From the NCBI RefSeq assembly GCF_901827155.1, contig NZ_LR594659.1:4588001-4652000 (forward strand): a stretch of 64,000 nt of DNA. Reading direction: 5' to 3'. The stretch is from Variovorax sp. PBL-H6 (lineage in GTDB: Bacteria > Pseudomonadota > Gammaproteobacteria > Burkholderiales > Burkholderiaceae_C). The notes below the pieces were generated by a model. That model ran no database searches. It saw only the letters and a program-made list of their open reading frames with translations, and was not told where the DNA came from. Made by a program: the position numbers and the translations under genes. Of the stretch, positions 30,783 through 40,914 are shown in pieces (the stretch's first letter is position 1; the number at the start of each line of letters is the position of its first letter).

Positions 30783-32669
30783 TTACATGGCCCCGGGTCG
30801 GGTTTTCCCTGCGGGCTCGCTCGCGCCGAAGCGCTCGCGTATCGATTGCTCGATGCCGGCCGCGTCGAGGCCGATGCTCGCGAGCAGCTTGCCCGGATCG
30901 CCGTGCTCGATGAAGCGGTCGGGCAGCCCGAGCTGCAGCACTGGCCGCTGCACATCGGCCGCCTGCAGCGCCTCGATGACCGCACTGCCCGCGCCGCCCA
31001 TGACGGCGCCTTCCTCGAGGGTCACGATGCACTCGTGCGTGGCCACGGTCTTCAGCAGCAGCTCGACGTCGAGCGGCTTGACCCAGCGCATGTTGAGCAC
31101 GGTTGCATCGAGCGCCTCGGCGGCCTTGAGCGCCGGGTACAGCAACGTGCCGAAGACCACGATCGCGATGCGCTGGCCCGAGCGGCGCAGCTCGCCCTTG
31201 CCGAAGGGCAGCGCGTCCAGCCCCGGCGGGGTCGCGACGCCGGCGCCAGCGCCGCGCGGATAGCGCACAGCCACCGGATGATCCTGCGCGAAGGCGGTGG
31301 AGAGCAGCTGCCTGCACTCGGCCTCGTCGGCCGGGCAGGCGAGGCTCATGTTGGGGATGCAGCGGATGAAGGCGACGTCATAGGCGCCCGCGTGGGTGGC
31401 GCCGTCGGCACCCACCAGTCCCGCGCGGTCGAGCGCGAAGACGACCGGCAGGTTCTGGATCGCCACGTCGTGGATCATCTGGTCGTAGGCGCGCTGCAGG
31501 AAGGTCGAGTAGATCGCGACCACCGGCTTGAGTCCTTCGCAGGCCAGGCCCGCGGCGAAGGTGACGGCGTGCTGCTCGGCGATGCCGACGTCGAAGTAAC
31601 GCTCGGGGAAGCGCTGCTCGAACTCGACCAGGCCCGAGCCCTCGCGCATCGCCGGCGTGATGCCGACCAGTCGCTTGTCGTGTGCCGCCATGTCGCACAG
31701 CCATTGACCGAAGACCTGCGTGAAGGTCTGCTTGGGCGCGGTGGCGGGCTTGACCAGGCCGATGGCCGGATCGAACTTGGCGGGCCCGTGGTAAGCGACC
31801 GGGTCGGCCTCCGCCAGCTTGTAGCCCTGCCCCTTCTTCGTGACCACGTGCAGGAACTGCGGGCCCTGCAGGTGCTTGAGGTTCTCGAGCGTGGGCACCA
31901 GCGAGTCGAGGTCGTGTCCGTCGATCGGGCCCACATAGTTGAAGCCGAACTGCTCGAAGAGCGTGGCCGGCACCACCATGCCCTTGGCATGCTGCTCGAG
32001 CCGCTTGGCCAGTTCGAAGAGCGGCGGCGCGGCGCGCAGCACGCTCTTGCCCACGTTCTTGGCAGCGGCGTAGAAATTGCCGCTCATCAACTGCGCAAGA
32101 TAGCGGTTGAGCGCACCAACGGGCGGGCTGATCGACATGTCGTTGTCGTTCAGGATCACCAGCAGCTTGCAGTCGTCGTACACGCCCGCGTTGTTGAGCG
32201 CCTCGAAGGCCATGCCGGCGGTCATCGCGCCGTCGCCGATGATCGCGACCGCGTGCCGGTCCTCGCCCTTCTGCCTGGCCGCCAATGCCATGCCGAGCGC
32301 AGCCGAGATGCTGGTGGAGGAATGCGCGGTGCCGAAGGTGTCGTACTCGCTTTCGCTGCGCTGCGGAAAGCCGGAGATGCCGCCGATCTGGCGCAGGCTG
32401 GGCATGCGCTCGCGCCGGCCGGTGAGGATCTTGTGCGGATAGGTCTGGTGGCCCACGTCCCACACCAGCCGGTCGTGAGGCGTGTTGAACACGTGGTGCA
32501 GCGCCACCGTGAGCTCGACCGTGCCGAGGTTCGAGCTCAGGTGACCGCCGGTACGCGAGACGTTGTCGAGCACGCAGCTGCGCACCTCGTCGGCCAGCTG
32601 CTTGAGCTGCCCGCGGTCGAAATGACGCAGAGCGGAGGGATCGTGGAGGGTGGGGAGCAGCGGGGCCAT
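30783..32669 (-). CDS. dxs: 1-deoxy-D-xylulose-5-phosphate synthase
   Basis: This 628-residue thiamine-diphosphate enzyme makes DXP from pyruvate and glyceraldehyde phosphate, the entry to the MEP isoprenoid route. [20 protein letters not shown] with ILNDNDMSI is the thiamine/Mg site; [15 protein letters not shown] and the C-terminal transketolase domain complete it. The frame is open far upstream, but [15 protein letters not shown] at 32669 is the natural start. It follows ispA by 14 bp, making a dxs-ispA-xseB unit. Confidence 0.96.
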   Translation of the reverse strand: MAPLLPTLHDPSALRHFDRGQLKQLADEVRSCVLDNVSRTGGHLSSNLGTVELTVALHHVFNTPHDRLVWDVGHQTYPHKILTGRRERMPSLRQIGGISGFPQRSESEYDTFGTAHSSTSISAALGMALAARQKGEDRHAVAIIGDGAMTAGMAFEALNNAGVYDDCKLLVILNDNDMSISPPVGALNRYLAQLMSGNFYAAAKNVGKSVLRAAPPLFELAKRLEQHAKGMVVPATLFEQFGFNYVGPIDGHDLDSLVPTLENLKHLQGPQFLHVVTKKGQGYKLAEADPVAYHGPAKFDPAIGLVKPATAPKQTFTQVFGQWLCDMAAHDKRLVGITPAMREGSGLVEFEQRFPERYFDVGIAEQHAVTFAAGLACEGLKPVVAIYSTFLQRAYDQMIHDVAIQNLPVVFALDRAGLVGADGATHAGAYDVAFIRCIPNMSLACPADEAECRQLLSTAFAQDHPVAVRYPRGAGAGVATPPGLDALPFGKGELRRSGQRIAIVVFGTLLYPALKAAEALDATVLNMRWVKPLDVELLLKTVATHECIVTLEEGAVMGGAGSAVIEALQAADVQRPVLQLGLPDRFIEHGDPGKLLASIGLDAAGIEQSIRERFGASEPAGKTRPGAM

Positions 32670-32683
32670 GGGTTTGTAGTTCT

Positions 32684-33598
32684 CTATCGATCGCGGTCCA
32701 CGACCATGTAGGCCAGCGCGCGCAACGCGCCGGTATCGGCCAGCCCACTGCGCTCGAGCGCCTGCAGCGCGTCGACCAGCAGCTCGCGCGCCTGCGCACG
32801 CGCGCCGTCGAGGCCGAGCAGCGAAACATACGTGGGCTTGTCGCTCGCCGCGTCCTTGCCCGCGGTCTTGCCGAGGGTCTGCGAGTCGGCCGTGACGTCG
32901 AGGATGTCGTCCACCACCTGGAAGGCCAGGCCGATCGCGGCGCCGTAGGCACGCAGCGCATCGAGCGCCTGGGCATCGATGCTGCCGCAGGCGGCGCCCA
33001 TCTCGACGCTGCCCTGCAGCAGGGCGCCGGTCTTCAGGCGATGCATCTCGCGCAGTTCGGCCTCGTCGAGCGCGAGGCCGACGCTGGCCAGGTCGATTGC
33101 CTGGCCGCCGGCCATGCCTTGGCTGCCGGCCGCGCGCGCCAGCAGGCGGCACAGCCGGGCCTGCACCGCGGGCGCGATGCCTTCGTCTTCGGGCGTGAGC
33201 AGCTCGAAAGCCAGGGCCTGCAAGGCATCGCCGGCCAGCAGCGCATCGGCCTCGCCGAACTTCACATGCACGGTGGGCTTGCCACGGCGCAGCACGTCGT
33301 TGTCCATGCAGGGCAGGTCGTCGTGCACGAGCGAATAGGCATGGATCAGCTCGGCCGCACAGGCGGCGCGCAGCGCGGCCTCGGCCTGGCCGCCCACCGA
33401 CTCGCTGGCGGCGAAGACCAGCAACGGCCGCAGCCGCTTGCCGCCGTCGAGCACGGCGTAGCGCATCGCATCGCCCAACAGGACCGGCGCATCGACGCCT
33501 ACCCACCGCGACAGCGCGGCCTCGACATGCGCGAGCAGCGGTTCGCTCCACGCCGCAAGGCGCTGTGCGTCCCAGCGCGGGGTATCGGCGGCCCTCAT
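32684..33598 (-). CDS. ispA: Farnesyl diphosphate synthase (polyprenyl synthetase)
   Basis: This 304-residue prenyl elongase carries both aspartate-rich motifs, DDLPCMD and DDILD, and the [14 protein letters not shown] segment. It condenses IPP and DMAPP to farnesyl diphosphate in the cytoplasm. The start at 33598 overlaps xseB by four bases. It is typical of IspA in the betaproteobacterial xseB-ispA-dxs cluster. Confidence 0.95.
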   Translation of the reverse strand: MRAADTPRWDAQRLAAWSEPLLAHVEAALSRWVGVDAPVLLGDAMRYAVLDGGKRLRPLLVFAASESVGGQAEAALRAACAAELIHAYSLVHDDLPCMDNDVLRRGKPTVHVKFGEADALLAGDALQALAFELLTPEDEGIAPAVQARLCRLLARAAGSQGMAGGQAIDLASVGLALDEAELREMHRLKTGALLQGSVEMGAACGSIDAQALDALRAYGAAIGLAFQVVDDILDVTADSQTLGKTAGKDAASDKPTYVSLLGLDGARAQARELLVDALQALERSGLADTGALRALAYMVVDRDR

Positions 33599-33861
33599 TC
33601 GGCGTTCCAGACCTTCAGGCCGTTTGCATCGAGCACCTTGATCTGATCTTCGACTGCCTGCAGCTTGTCGCGGCAAAAGGCCAGCAGCGCGGCGCCCCGC
33701 TGGTAGCTGCCGAGCAGTTGGTCGAGCGGCAGTTGCCCCGATTCGAGCTCGGCCACCAGTTGTTCGAGCTCCTGAAGCCCGGCTTCGTAGGTTGCGGGCA
33801 GGGTCCCGGCATCGGGAGCGGAGGAAGAAGCTGGCGGGGACGGAGGGGACACCTTGGGCAT
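33595..33861 (-). CDS. xseB: Exodeoxyribonuclease VII small subunit
   Basis: This 88-residue protein has the coiled-coil core [20 protein letters not shown] and [15 protein letters not shown] that defines XseB. The N-terminal ~20 residues are Ser/Pro-rich and variable. It partners with XseA in degrading single-stranded DNA. It heads the leftward unit with ispA and dxs. Confidence 0.95.
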   Translation of the reverse strand: MPKVSPPSPPASSSAPDAGTLPATYEAGLQELEQLVAELESGQLPLDQLLGSYQRGAALLAFCRDKLQAVEDQIKVLDANGLKVWNAE

Positions 33862-34009
33862 GCAGCGACGGGGGTGAAACGAGGCATTTTAGGGCGCAGG
33901 GCATCATGGCCCGCCGCTCGGCGCCACCACCAGGCTACCCAGGCCCTTCCCGACAGAGGGCAAAACAGCAGCATGCGTATTTTTCCCGGGGTACAATCAC
34001 CCGCTCTCG

Positions 34010-34027
34010 CGCCGGCCCCAGCCGGCG
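34010..34027 (+). other. Stem-loop in the leader of the Rieske operon
   Basis: CGCCGGC and GCCGGCG pair around CCCA, followed by ATTTTC. A TACAAT (-10-like) lies just upstream at 33992. It could be a leader structure or weak attenuator; no -35 is obvious. Confidence 0.35.
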
Positions 34028-34106
34028 ATTTTCTTCGGGCCGCCCACCCTCAGCGGCAGCTCGTTTTGGTTCTTTCCTCCCTGTGGGGAGCTTGGTCAGG
34101 TCACCC

Positions 34107-35255
34107 ATGTCTGATTTAAGTCTTCGACTGCAGCAGGCTTCCAGCCAACTCCCGGTTTCCGCGTACTTCGACGAGGCGCTCTATGCCCGCGAGCTGCAAA
34201 CCCTTTTCGCCGGCGGTCCGCGCTACGTCGGCCATCGACTCGCAGTGCCCGAACCGGGCAACTATCACGCCCTGCCGCAGGAGCAGCAGGGTCGTGCGCT
34301 GGTGCACACGCCCAAGGGCGTGGAGCTGATCTCCAATGTATGCCGGCATCGCCAGGCGCTGATCCTGCAGGGCCGAGGCACGCTCGATCAGCAGGCCGGC
34401 GGCGGCAACATCGTGTGCCCCTTGCACCGCTGGACCTACGCCGCCGCCGACGCGCGCACCACCGGCAAGCTGATCGGCGCGCCGCATTTCACGCAAGATC
34501 CCTGCCTGGACCTGCAAAACTATCCGTTGACCGAATGGAACGGCCTGCTGTTCGAGCGGAGCCCGCAGGGCGTGGGGCGCGATGTCGCCGCCGACCTGGC
34601 CCGGCTCGGTCCGCGCGAGGACCTCGACTTCGAAGGCTATGCGCTCGACCGCGTCGAGCTGCACGAGTGCAACTACAACTGGAAGACCTTCATCGAGGTC
34701 TACCTCGAGGACTACCACGTCGGGCCCTTTCATCCCGGCCTTGGCAGCTTCGTGACCTGCGAAGACCTGCGCTGGGAATTCGGCCATCACCACTCGGTGC
34801 AGACCGTGGGCGTTGCCAACCGGCTGGGCCGCGCCGGCAGCCCCGTCTACCAGAAGTGGCAGGAGCAGTTGCTGAAGTACCGCGAGGGCAAGCCGCCCAA
34901 GTACGGGGCGATCTGGCTCACCTACTACCCGCACGTGATGATCGAGTGGTATCCGCACGTTCTCACCGTGTCGACGCTTCACCCGATGGGCCCGCAGAAG
35001 ACGCTCAACATGGTGGAGTTCTTCTACCCCGAGGAGATCGTCGCCTTCGAGCGCGAGTTCGTCGAGGCGCAGCAGGCCGCCTACATGGAGACCTGCGTGG
35101 AGGACGACGAGATCGCCGAGCGCATGGACGCCGGACGCCGCGCGCTGATGCTGCGCGGGGACGATGAAAGCGGCCCCTACCAGAGCCCGATGGAAGACGG
35201 GATGCAGCAGTTCCATGAGTGGTATCGCCGCGAGATGAGCGAGACGAATCCCTAA
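34107..35255 (+). CDS. Rieske-type aromatic ring-hydroxylating oxygenase alpha subunit
   Basis: This 382-residue protein has the Rieske 2Fe-2S motif C79-x-H81...C104-x2-H107 and a mononuclear iron motif in VYLEDYHVGPFHPG. It should hydroxylate or demethylate a small organic substrate with help from an unlinked reductase. The substrate cannot be read from the sequence, and no beta subunit or ferredoxin is adjacent. The start at 34107 (MSDLSLRLQQ) fits the family. It abuts the next gene with no gap, so it heads a long operon. Confidence 0.85.
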   Translation: MSDLSLRLQQASSQLPVSAYFDEALYARELQTLFAGGPRYVGHRLAVPEPGNYHALPQEQQGRALVHTPKGVELISNVCRHRQALILQGRGTLDQQAGGGNIVCPLHRWTYAAADARTTGKLIGAPHFTQDPCLDLQNYPLTEWNGLLFERSPQGVGRDVAADLARLGPREDLDFEGYALDRVELHECNYNWKTFIEVYLEDYHVGPFHPGLGSFVTCEDLRWEFGHHHSVQTVGVANRLGRAGSPVYQKWQEQLLKYREGKPPKYGAIWLTYYPHVMIEWYPHVLTVSTLHPMGPQKTLNMVEFFYPEEIVAFEREFVEAQQAAYMETCVEDDEIAERMDAGRRALMLRGDDESGPYQSPMEDGMQQFHEWYRREMSETNP

Positions 35256-36188
35256 GTGCAAGCTCTCTGGATGGTGCTGGCCGCACTGATCTTCGCCACC
35301 ATGGGCGTGTGCGTGAAGATCGCCTCGGCCTGGTTCACGAGCGCCGAGCTGGTGCTCTATCGCGGCCTCATCGGCATGCTGTTCCTGTGGGCGCTGGCGC
35401 GCCAGCGCGGCATCACGCTCGCCACGCCTTATCCCGGCATGCACGCGTGGCGCAGCCTGATCGGCGTGTTCTCGATGGGCGCATGGTTCTACGCGATCGC
35501 CCACCTGCCGCTGGCGACCGCCATGACGCTCAACTACATGAGCAGTGTCTGGATTGCCGCGTTCCTGGTCGGCGGGGCCCTGCTCGCCTGGGTGCCCGTG
35601 CCGGGCCGCGACGGGCGAGTGGCGCGGCCACCGCTGCAAGGGCCGCTGGTGCTGACCGTGCTGGCTGGGTTCGGCGGCGTGGTGCTGATGCTCAGGCCCA
35701 GCGTGGGCGAGAGCCAGGGCTTCGCGGGGCTGGTGGGCCTGCTGTCGGGGCTGACCGCCGCCTTCGCCTACATGCAGGTGGTCGCGCTCTCGCGCGTAGG
35801 CGAGCCCGAGTCGCGCACGGTTTTCTATTTTGCGGTCGGCTCGGCGGTTGCCGGTGGCCTCGTCACGGTGCTGGGCAGCTTCACGCCATGGGAGCGATGG
35901 ACCTGGGCGCACGCGGCATGGCTGCTGCCGGTCGGCGTGCTCGCAGCCCTGGGCCAGCTGTGCATGACGCGCGCTTATGCCAGCGCCAAAACCCAAAGCG
36001 GCACGCTCGTCGTGGCCAACCTGCAATATTCCGGCATCGTCTTCGCGGCCGTCTACAGTGTGCTTCTGTTCGGCGACCGCATCGATGCGGCCGGCTGGGC
36101 CGGCATGGTGCTGATCGTCGGCAGCGGCATCGCGGCTACCGTCCTGCGCCAGCGCTCGCTGCCCAAAGCGCCCGCCGAAGAGCATTGA
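35256..36188 (+). CDS. EamA/DMT-family transporter
   Basis: This 310-residue protein has about ten membrane segments in two EamA repeats (MVLAALIFATMGVCVKIAS at the start; GQLCMTRAYASAKTQSGTL in the second half). The GTG start follows the Rieske stop directly. It probably exports a metabolite; the substrate is unknown. Confidence 0.85.
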   Translation: MQALWMVLAALIFATMGVCVKIASAWFTSAELVLYRGLIGMLFLWALARQRGITLATPYPGMHAWRSLIGVFSMGAWFYAIAHLPLATAMTLNYMSSVWIAAFLVGGALLAWVPVPGRDGRVARPPLQGPLVLTVLAGFGGVVLMLRPSVGESQGFAGLVGLLSGLTAAFAYMQVVALSRVGEPESRTVFYFAVGSAVAGGLVTVLGSFTPWERWTWAHAAWLLPVGVLAALGQLCMTRAYASAKTQSGTLVVANLQYSGIVFAAVYSVLLFGDRIDAAGWAGMVLIVGSGIAATVLRQRSLPKAPAEEH

Positions 36189-36204
36189 GCAAGAAAGGAC
36201 TGCC

Positions 36205-37116
36205 ATGTACCAGACCCTGATTTCCGTCGACCAGTTCATGGACCTGCAGCGCAGCGGGGCCCCGCAGATGGTGTTCGACTGCAGCTTCGACCTGATGAAG
36301 CCCGAGGCCGGCCTCGAGCAGTACCTGGCGGCCCACATCCCTGGAGCGATCTACGCGAACCTCGACACCGACCTGAGCGCGAAGCATGGCGTTCCCGGCG
36401 CCAACGGTGAGGTCGTGGTGACGCAGGCCGACGAGGGCCTGCCCGCTTCGGGCGGCCGGCATCCGCTGCCCAGCCGCGAGAAGTTCGCGGCCTGGCTCTC
36501 CGGCATCGGTTTTGCGAACAACATGCAGGCCGTGGTCTACGACCGCAACGGCGCCAACTACTGCGGCCGGCTCTGGTGGATGCTGAAGTGGATGGGCCAC
36601 GACGCCGTGGCCGTGCTCGACGGCGGCCTGCAGGCCTGGCAGGCGGCGGGCGGCGCGACCCACGAGGGCGAGGAGCCGGCGCGCTTCCAATCGAACTTTG
36701 TCCTTGGCGAACCGCTCGTGCCGCTGGTCGACACACGCACCGTCGCCGCGCGGCTCGAGACAGCCGACCAGACGCTGATCGACGCGCGCGCCGCCGCACG
36801 CTATCGCGGCGAGGTGGAACCTCTGGACCCGATCGCCGGTCACATCCCCGGCGCTCTGAACCGGCCCTTCAGCGAGAACCTCGGCCCCGAGGGCAAGTTC
36901 AAGCCTGCCGCGCAGCTGCGCGCCGAGTTCGAAGCGCTGCTGCAGGGCCGCGACCCCGCCACGGTGGTCCACCACTGCGGCAGCGGCGTAAGCGCGGTGC
37001 CGAACGTGCTGGCGATGCAGGTTGCGGGGCTCGGACCGACCGCGCTCTATGCCGGCAGCTGGAGCGAATGGAGCAACACCCCGGGACTGCCGACCCGGCA
37101 AGGTGCGGATGCATGA
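36205..37116 (+). CDS. sseA: Sulfurtransferase, 3-mercaptopyruvate type
   Basis: This 303-residue protein has two rhodanese domains (about 10-140 and 165-295) and the active loop CGSGVSA with Cys258. The CGSG loop is characteristic of mercaptopyruvate rather than thiosulfate sulfurtransferases. It lies 16 bp after the EamA gene and overlaps the DUF2796 gene by four bases. Confidence 0.87.
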   Translation: MYQTLISVDQFMDLQRSGAPQMVFDCSFDLMKPEAGLEQYLAAHIPGAIYANLDTDLSAKHGVPGANGEVVVTQADEGLPASGGRHPLPSREKFAAWLSGIGFANNMQAVVYDRNGANYCGRLWWMLKWMGHDAVAVLDGGLQAWQAAGGATHEGEEPARFQSNFVLGEPLVPLVDTRTVAARLETADQTLIDARAAARYRGEVEPLDPIAGHIPGALNRPFSENLGPEGKFKPAAQLRAEFEALLQGRDPATVVHHCGSGVSAVPNVLAMQVAGLGPTALYAGSWSEWSNTPGLPTRQGADA

Positions 37117-37658
37117 ACCTTCAACGCCCTCTCTGGACTTTGGCGTTCACGGGCCTGGTCGCGGCAGCCCCGCTGGCCGCGCTGGCACAGCCGCGCGCGC
37201 ATGTCCACGGCCAGCTCAAGCTGGACATCGCCATCGAGGGCCCGACCGTGGTGATCGAGATGGAATCGCCGCTCGAGAACTTTGTCGGCTTCGAGCACGC
37301 GCCCAAGACCGAGCCCGAGAAGAAGATGGCCGACGACGTCGTTGCGCAGCTGCGCGCGGCCGACCAGCTGTTCAAGATCGACCCTGCCGCCAATTGCAAG
37401 CTGGGTCCCGTCACGCTCCGTTCGGCGGCGCTGGGCGTGGGCAAGGCCGAGACCGGCGCGGGCGAAGGCCATGCGGATCTCGATGGCACTTTCGCGTTCA
37501 ATTGCACCAAGGCCACGGAAACGAAGTTCATCGAACTTGCGTTGTTCAACGCCTTCAAGGCCGTGCGGCAGATTGACGTGCAGATCGTCGCGCCCGACGG
37601 CCAGTTCAAGCGCACGCTCAAACGGCCCGCCACGCGTCTGACGTGGGGCGGCAAGTGA
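37113..37658 (+). CDS. DUF2796 periplasmic protein, ZrgA-like
   Basis: This 181-residue protein has a signal peptide (cleavage after AALAQ near 26) and the DUF2796 hallmarks RAHVHGQLKLDIAIEG and NFVGFEHAPKTE. Vibrio ZrgA, a DUF2796 protein, supports zinc uptake with a linked ABC transporter. The usual His-rich insertion is poor here, with few histidines after FEHAP, so zinc is likely but not proven. It overlaps sseA by four bases and leads the ABC/DUF3299 genes. Confidence 0.78.
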   Translation: MNLQRPLWTLAFTGLVAAAPLAALAQPRAHVHGQLKLDIAIEGPTVVIEMESPLENFVGFEHAPKTEPEKKMADDVVAQLRAADQLFKIDPAANCKLGPVTLRSAALGVGKAETGAGEGHADLDGTFAFNCTKATETKFIELALFNAFKAVRQIDVQIVAPDGQFKRTLKRPATRLTWGGK

Positions 37659-37668
37659 CGTTGCTGCG

Positions 37669-38373
37669 GTGAGTGCGGTCCTTTCGGCCAAAGCGCTGCG
37701 CTTCGCCTGGCCTGGCGCCACTGCCCCCTGCATCGACATCGAACATCTCGACATCGAGGCCGGCGAGGCCGTGTTCCTGCACGGGCCGAGCGGCTGCGGC
37801 AAGAGCACGCTGCTGTCGCTGCTGGCCGGCGTGCTGGTAGCGGATGCTGGCCGCGTCACCTTGCTGGGCCAGGACTGGGCCGCGCTCTCGGGCGCCGCGC
37901 GCGACCGCCAGCGCGTGGCGCACGTGGGCTACATCTTCCAGCAGTTCAACCTGCTGCCCTACCTGAGCGTGCTCGACAATGTACTGTTGCCCTGCCGCTT
38001 CTCGGCGCGACGCCGCGAGCAGGCCGGGCGCGAAGGCGGCGCCCGCGCACAGGCGGGCCAACTGCTCGAAGCGATGGGCCTGCCGCAAACGATGTGGAAG
38101 CGCGAGGCGCTGCAGCTGTCGGTCGGACAGCAGCAGCGCGTGGCGGCGGCACGCGCGCTCATCGGGCATCCCGAGGTCGTGATCGCCGACGAGCCCACCT
38201 CGGCACTCGACGAGGACCGCCGCGAGGCTTTCCTCGACGTGCTCGTCGAGGCCTGCCGCACGAACCACAGCGCGCTGGTGTTCGTGAGCCACGACCAGCG
38301 CATCGCCGCCCGTTTCGGCCGGCATCTGCTCTTGCCCGAGATCAACCGCGCGGCGCAGCTTGCACAGCCATGA
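37669..38373 (+). CDS. ABC transporter ATPase, LolD/MacB-like
   Basis: This 234-residue ATPase has Walker A GPSGCGKST near 40, signature LSVGQQQRVAAARAL and Walker B VVIADEPTSALD. It belongs to the family that works with FtsX-like permeases. The signature has Val for the usual Gly (LSVGQ). The GTG start is 10 bases past the DUF2796 stop, and the end overlaps the permease by four bases. Confidence 0.88.
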   Translation: MSAVLSAKALRFAWPGATAPCIDIEHLDIEAGEAVFLHGPSGCGKSTLLSLLAGVLVADAGRVTLLGQDWAALSGAARDRQRVAHVGYIFQQFNLLPYLSVLDNVLLPCRFSARRREQAGREGGARAQAGQLLEAMGLPQTMWKREALQLSVGQQQRVAAARALIGHPEVVIADEPTSALDEDRREAFLDVLVEACRTNHSALVFVSHDQRIAARFGRHLLLPEINRAAQLAQP

Positions 38374-39632
38374 GGACGCTCATCGCCATCGCGTGGAAGA
38401 GCGCCTGGAACCGCCGCTTCACGCTCGCACTCACGGTGTTGTCGATCGCGCTGTCCACCTTCCTGCTGTTGGGCGTCGAGCGCATACGCACCGAGCTGCG
38501 TGACAACTTCTCCGCATCGGTCTCGGGCACCGACCTGATCGTCGGCGCGCGCACCGGCTCATCGCAATTGCTGCTGTACTCGGTGTTCCGCATCGGCGCC
38601 GCCACGAACAACATGCAGTGGCAGAGCGTGCAGGCGCTGGCCGCGCATCCGGGCGTGGACTGGGTGGTGCCGCTGTCCTTGGGCGATTCACACCGCGGCT
38701 TCGCGGTGCTCGCGACCTCGCCGGACTACTTCAAGCATTTCCGCTACGGCAATCGCCAGCCGCTGCGCCTGCGCGAGGGCAAGCCGTTCGCCGAACTCTT
38801 CGACACGGTGATCGGCGCCGAGGTGGCGGATCGCCTGGGCTACCAAGTCGGCCAGCGCATCACCCTGGCGCACGGCAGCGGCGAGCTCAACGTGGCCGAG
38901 CACTCCGACAAGCCCTTCGTCGTGGCGGGCGTTCTCGCGCGCACGGGCACGCCGGTCGATCGCACGGTCCATATCGGCCTCGAAGCGATGGAGGCCCTGC
39001 ACCTCGAATGGCGCGGCGGGGCGCCGCTGCCGGGCGTGCACATCCCGGCCGAGCAGGTGCGCAAGTTCGATCTCAAGCCGAAGACCGTGACGGCCGCGCT
39101 CGTGGGGCTCAAGAACCGGGCGGCAGTGTTCTCGGTGCAGCGCTGGGTTTCAACCTACCAGCCCGAAGCGCTGATGGCCATCCTGCCCGGCGTGGCGCTC
39201 GACGAGCTGTGGAGCGTGATCGGCGTCGGCGAGAACGCGCTGCTGCTGATGTCCGCATTGGTCGCACTGGTGAGCCTCGCGGGGCTGGTGTCGGTGGTGA
39301 TGGCCGGTCTGAACGAGCGGCGCCGCGAGCTCGCGGTGCTGCGCGCGGTGGGCGCCAGCCTGCGCCATGTGCTGGCATTGCTGGCGCTCGAAGGCGCAAT
39401 CGTCACGCTGCTGGGCGTGGTGCTGGGCCTCGTGACCGCGGCGCTGGGCATCGCCCTGCTTTCGCCATGGCTGCAGGCCCGGTTCGGGCTGGCACTCTCG
39501 CTGTCCGAACCTACACTCGATGAATGGGCCCTGCTCGCTGCCCTGCTGGCGGCGGGCTGGCTGGCGAGCCTGCTGCCGGGCGTGCGCGCCTACCGTCTCT
39601 CGCTCGCCGACGGCCTCTCTCCAAGGACCTGA
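38370..39632 (+). CDS. FtsX/MacB-like ABC transporter permease
   Basis: This 420-residue protein has one N-terminal membrane segment, a large periplasmic domain (about 45-280) and three C-terminal segments with NERRRELAVLRAVGASLRHV, the FtsX-family coupling region. It partners with the preceding ATPase. In the Zrg-like arrangement this pair would act with DUF2796 and DUF3299 proteins in metal handling; lipoprotein trafficking is the main alternative. Confidence 0.85.
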   Translation: MRTLIAIAWKSAWNRRFTLALTVLSIALSTFLLLGVERIRTELRDNFSASVSGTDLIVGARTGSSQLLLYSVFRIGAATNNMQWQSVQALAAHPGVDWVVPLSLGDSHRGFAVLATSPDYFKHFRYGNRQPLRLREGKPFAELFDTVIGAEVADRLGYQVGQRITLAHGSGELNVAEHSDKPFVVAGVLARTGTPVDRTVHIGLEAMEALHLEWRGGAPLPGVHIPAEQVRKFDLKPKTVTAALVGLKNRAAVFSVQRWVSTYQPEALMAILPGVALDELWSVIGVGENALLLMSALVALVSLAGLVSVVMAGLNERRRELAVLRAVGASLRHVLALLALEGAIVTLLGVVLGLVTAALGIALLSPWLQARFGLALSLSEPTLDEWALLAALLAAGWLASLLPGVRAYRLSLADGLSPRT

Positions 39633-39634
39633 AC

Positions 39635-40237
39635 ATGATGAAGAAGACCTTGCGTCCCCTGCTCCTTGCGCTGTGCGCCGCGACCGTGACGGCCTTTGCA
39701 GCCGACCCCGCGCCGCAGTCGACCTCGCCCGCGAATCCCCTAGGCGGCAAGGACGCCGGCGCCAAGCCCGCCGCGGGCCAGCCGCGGCTGATCGCCTGGG
39801 AAGAACTGGTGCCCAAGGACTGGGACCCGATGAAGGAATTCAAGGGCATGGACCTGAGCAAGCTCGAGGACGGCGATCCGCGCGCCAACGAGCTGCTGAT
39901 GAAGATGCAGGAAGCGTCGAACAACGCGCCGACCAACCCGGCAATGAACGGCATCGAGATCAAGCTGCCGGGCTTCATCGTGCCGCTGGAAGAGAACAAG
40001 GGCGAGGTCACGGAGTTCCTGCTGGTGCCTTACTTCGGCGCCTGCATCCACACCCCGCCGCCGCCGGCCAACCAGATCGTGCATGTGCGCCCACGCCATG
40101 GCGCGAAGTTCCGCGCCATGGACACGGTGTGGATCACCGGCAAGCTCCAGACCCTGCGCAACGATTCGATGATGGGCGTAAGCGGCTACCACGTGACGGC
40201 GGAGACCGTCACCAAGTACACCAGCGGCGCGAAGTAG
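39635..40237 (+). CDS. DUF3299 periplasmic protein
   Basis: This 200-residue protein has a signal peptide (cleavage near AFAADP) and the conserved DUF3299 stretch IKLPGFIVPLEENKGEVTEF followed by PYFGACIHTPPPPANQIVHV, with a Cys-His pair that may bind metal. DUF3299 genes commonly accompany DUF2796 and ABC genes. It starts two bases after the permease stop, with AAGGA upstream. Confidence 0.8.
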   Translation: MMKKTLRPLLLALCAATVTAFAADPAPQSTSPANPLGGKDAGAKPAAGQPRLIAWEELVPKDWDPMKEFKGMDLSKLEDGDPRANELLMKMQEASNNAPTNPAMNGIEIKLPGFIVPLEENKGEVTEFLLVPYFGACIHTPPPPANQIVHVRPRHGAKFRAMDTVWITGKLQTLRNDSMMGVSGYHVTAETVTKYTSGAK

Positions 40238-40266
40238 CGGACAGCTGCAGGGCCCGCGCCTATGAT
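40238..40266 (+). promoter_or_regulatory. Candidate sigma-70 promoter for dodecin
   Basis: CGGACA (40238) and TATGAT (40261) are 17 bases apart. An 8-ish bp hairpin (40275-40295) lies in the predicted leader before the dodecin start. Confidence 0.4.
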
Positions 40267-40325
40267 GAACGGGACGCTGCCCTTTCACGGCAGCGCACCT
40301 GGTCCCACTACCCAAGGAGCGCTCC

Positions 40326-40535
40326 ATGTCCAATCACGTCTACAAGATCCTCGAACTCACCGGCTCCTCGCCCACGAGCAGCGACGATGCCGTGCAGTGT
40401 GCGATCGCGAAGGCCAGCGAGTCGGTGCGCAACATCCAGTGGTTCGAGGTCACCGAAACCCGTGGCCACGTGCAGGACGGCAAGATCGCGCATTGGCAGG
40501 TCACGCTGAAAGTGGGCTTCACCCTCGAGGACTGA
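40326..40535 (+). CDS. Dodecin (flavin-binding)
   Basis: This 69-residue protein, [15 protein letters not shown]..., has [19 protein letters not shown], the flavin-stacking Trp and beta-sheet motif of dodecins. Twelve copies assemble into a hollow shell that stores flavin or CoA. It lies 88 bp after the DUF3299 gene with its own promoter-like site. Confidence 0.93.
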   Translation: MSNHVYKILELTGSSPTSSDDAVQCAIAKASESVRNIQWFEVTETRGHVQDGKIAHWQVTLKVGFTLED

Positions 40536-40559
40536 AGAAAGGCCCCGGTAGGGACCTTC

Positions 40560-40784
40560 TCAGTCCGGCGCTTGCATGACGCGATCGAATTCCTCGTCGG
40601 CCGGCACGTTGTCGGCATCGAGCTCGCTGGCGTCGCTCAGGTCGATGCCCGTTTCGGAAAGCTCGTCGGACACCTCGGTTTCGTCCAGAGCTTCGTCTGC
40701 GGACAGCTCGTCGTCCTCTAGTTCTTCTTCCGTTGGATCGTCGATGGGATCGACGGAGCGCAGCGGTGGATCGGCGCGGTTCAT
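40560..40784 (-). CDS. Small acidic hypothetical protein
   Basis: This 74-residue protein, starting MNRADPPLRSVDPIDD, is dominated by Asp and Glu with no predicted membrane segment. The reading direction opposes dodecin. Codon pattern resembles neighbours. It is likely real but of unknown role; disorder is expected. Confidence 0.5.
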   Translation of the reverse strand: MNRADPPLRSVDPIDDPTEEELEDDELSADEALDETEVSDELSETGIDLSDASELDADNVPADEEFDRVMQAPD

Positions 40785-40914
40785 GTTCGGCTCCTAGGCT
40801 GTTATGGCTCGCGTTGGCGAGCCCCAAGTGTGAGCCTCCTCGCCCGACTTGGGTAGCCCGAGTTTGCAACCGGCCGAACGGCCGGCGTGTCGGAAATTAG
40901 CGCGTTCGCGGCCT

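Noticed and set aside
30708..32711. 667-residue plus-strand frame over dxs
   Set aside because: Antisense to an unmistakable dxs gene; no recognisable domain.
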